Shown here in pieces: positions 63,738-64,000 of a DNA stretch of 64,000 bases; the stretch's first letter is position 1, and every line of letters starts with the position of its first letter. A model generated the notes under the pieces. It made no database searches, was not told where the DNA came from, and saw only the letters and a program-made list of their open reading frames with translations. Location of the stretch: the NCBI GenBank assembly GCA_030770425.1, contig JASJFT010000013.1, positions 391,596 through 455,595 of the forward strand. The letters are read 5' to 3'. Made by a program: the position numbers and the translations under genes. The stretch comes from Darksidea phi (Eukaryota > Ascomycota > Dothideomycetes > Pleosporales > Lentitheciaceae).

Positions 63738-64000
63738 GCCAGGCTGGAGTATTCTGCATGGTTTTACTGAGTTTGTATGCAATGAATTGACGGAGCTTTA
63801 ATGTCTTGAATGCGTTTTCATGTTTATTGCGATCTGCAATGGTAGTAGTTCAGATATGTCACAGTGATTTCAGTGTGAATCACTGTAGTGCGCAGTCTCT
63901 GAAAGTGAAAGCTCTGATTTCTGTGAGTTGAAAAAGACGGCATTTTATGTACAGAAAAGACCCCTAACTGTGCCTCAACACCAACACTGCTGGACTCTGT
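63738..64000. other. 3' flank to window end
   Basis: No gene seen. It contains a short hairpin (63861-63886). Confidence 0.5.
63861..63886. repeat. 9-bp perfect inverted repeat
   Basis: ACAGTGATT-N8-AATCACTGT, about 125 bp after the stop of the C2H2 gene. It could form a small hairpin in the 3' UTR or be a protein-binding palindrome. No function is claimed. Confidence 0.6.

Overview
This is a filamentous ascomycete (Pezizomycotina) nuclear contig. The evidence is GT-AG introns of about 45-75 bp with CTAAC/CTGAC-type branch sites, two intact Zn2Cys6 regulators, EFR3, SEN15, a SLC4/Bor1-type transporter, a Goodbye-domain STAND protein, and gene relics carrying C-to-T / G-to-A type lesions that look like repeat-induced point mutation (RIP). 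A Dothideomycete is my best guess, but that is an inference from protein style only.

Layout. 1-315 is the 3' end of a tRNA-splicing endonuclease subunit Sen15 gene. 316-6028 is gene-poor and contains a poly-G/N/poly-C assembly gap. 6029-9163 is a large Zn2Cys6 regulator and 9538-10851 a CorA-like membrane protein. 11419-23793 holds a six-gene aromatic/stilbenoid catabolism cluster: a carotenoid-oxygenase-family stilbene-type dioxygenase, a decarboxylating amidohydrolase, a SnoaL-like protein, an aldehyde dehydrogenase, a Zn2Cys6 regulator and an MFS transporter. The four enzymes are arranged as two divergent pairs, and one shared promoter carries a perfect CGG-N10-CCG palindrome. 24342-29617 returns to housekeeping genes (EFR3 and a mitochondrial IF3-like protein).

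30.5-47.3 kb is an accessory island. It holds a subtilase fragment, a ZZ-finger fragment, a carboxylesterase C-terminus, a fungal N-terminal (helo-like) domain gene with two consecutive TAG codons, a five-finger C2H2 gene with two in-frame TAGs, a GDSL lipase fragment, a Ty1/Copia reverse-transcriptase fragment, an MFS sugar-transporter relic and three AT-rich tracts. One large apparently intact gene sits in it: a 1504-residue Goodbye-NACHT-like-helical repeat-ZZ STAND protein (40478-45060).

48.3-64 kb is again gene-dense: a glutathione S-transferase, an uncharacterised 345-residue protein, an ING-type PHD chromatin protein with a coding minisatellite, a Gfd2-like RNase-H-fold protein, a Bor1-like SLC4 transporter and a C2H2 protein.

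How the cluster may work (inference): the oxygenase would cleave the central double bond of a hydroxylated stilbene to two benzaldehydes, the aldehyde dehydrogenase would oxidise them to benzoates, and the amidohydrolase would decarboxylate a hydroxybenzoate. The transporter and the regulator would handle uptake and induction. The SnoaL-like protein has no obvious step in this scheme. Exon coordinates below were placed by hand from splice consensus and reading frame.
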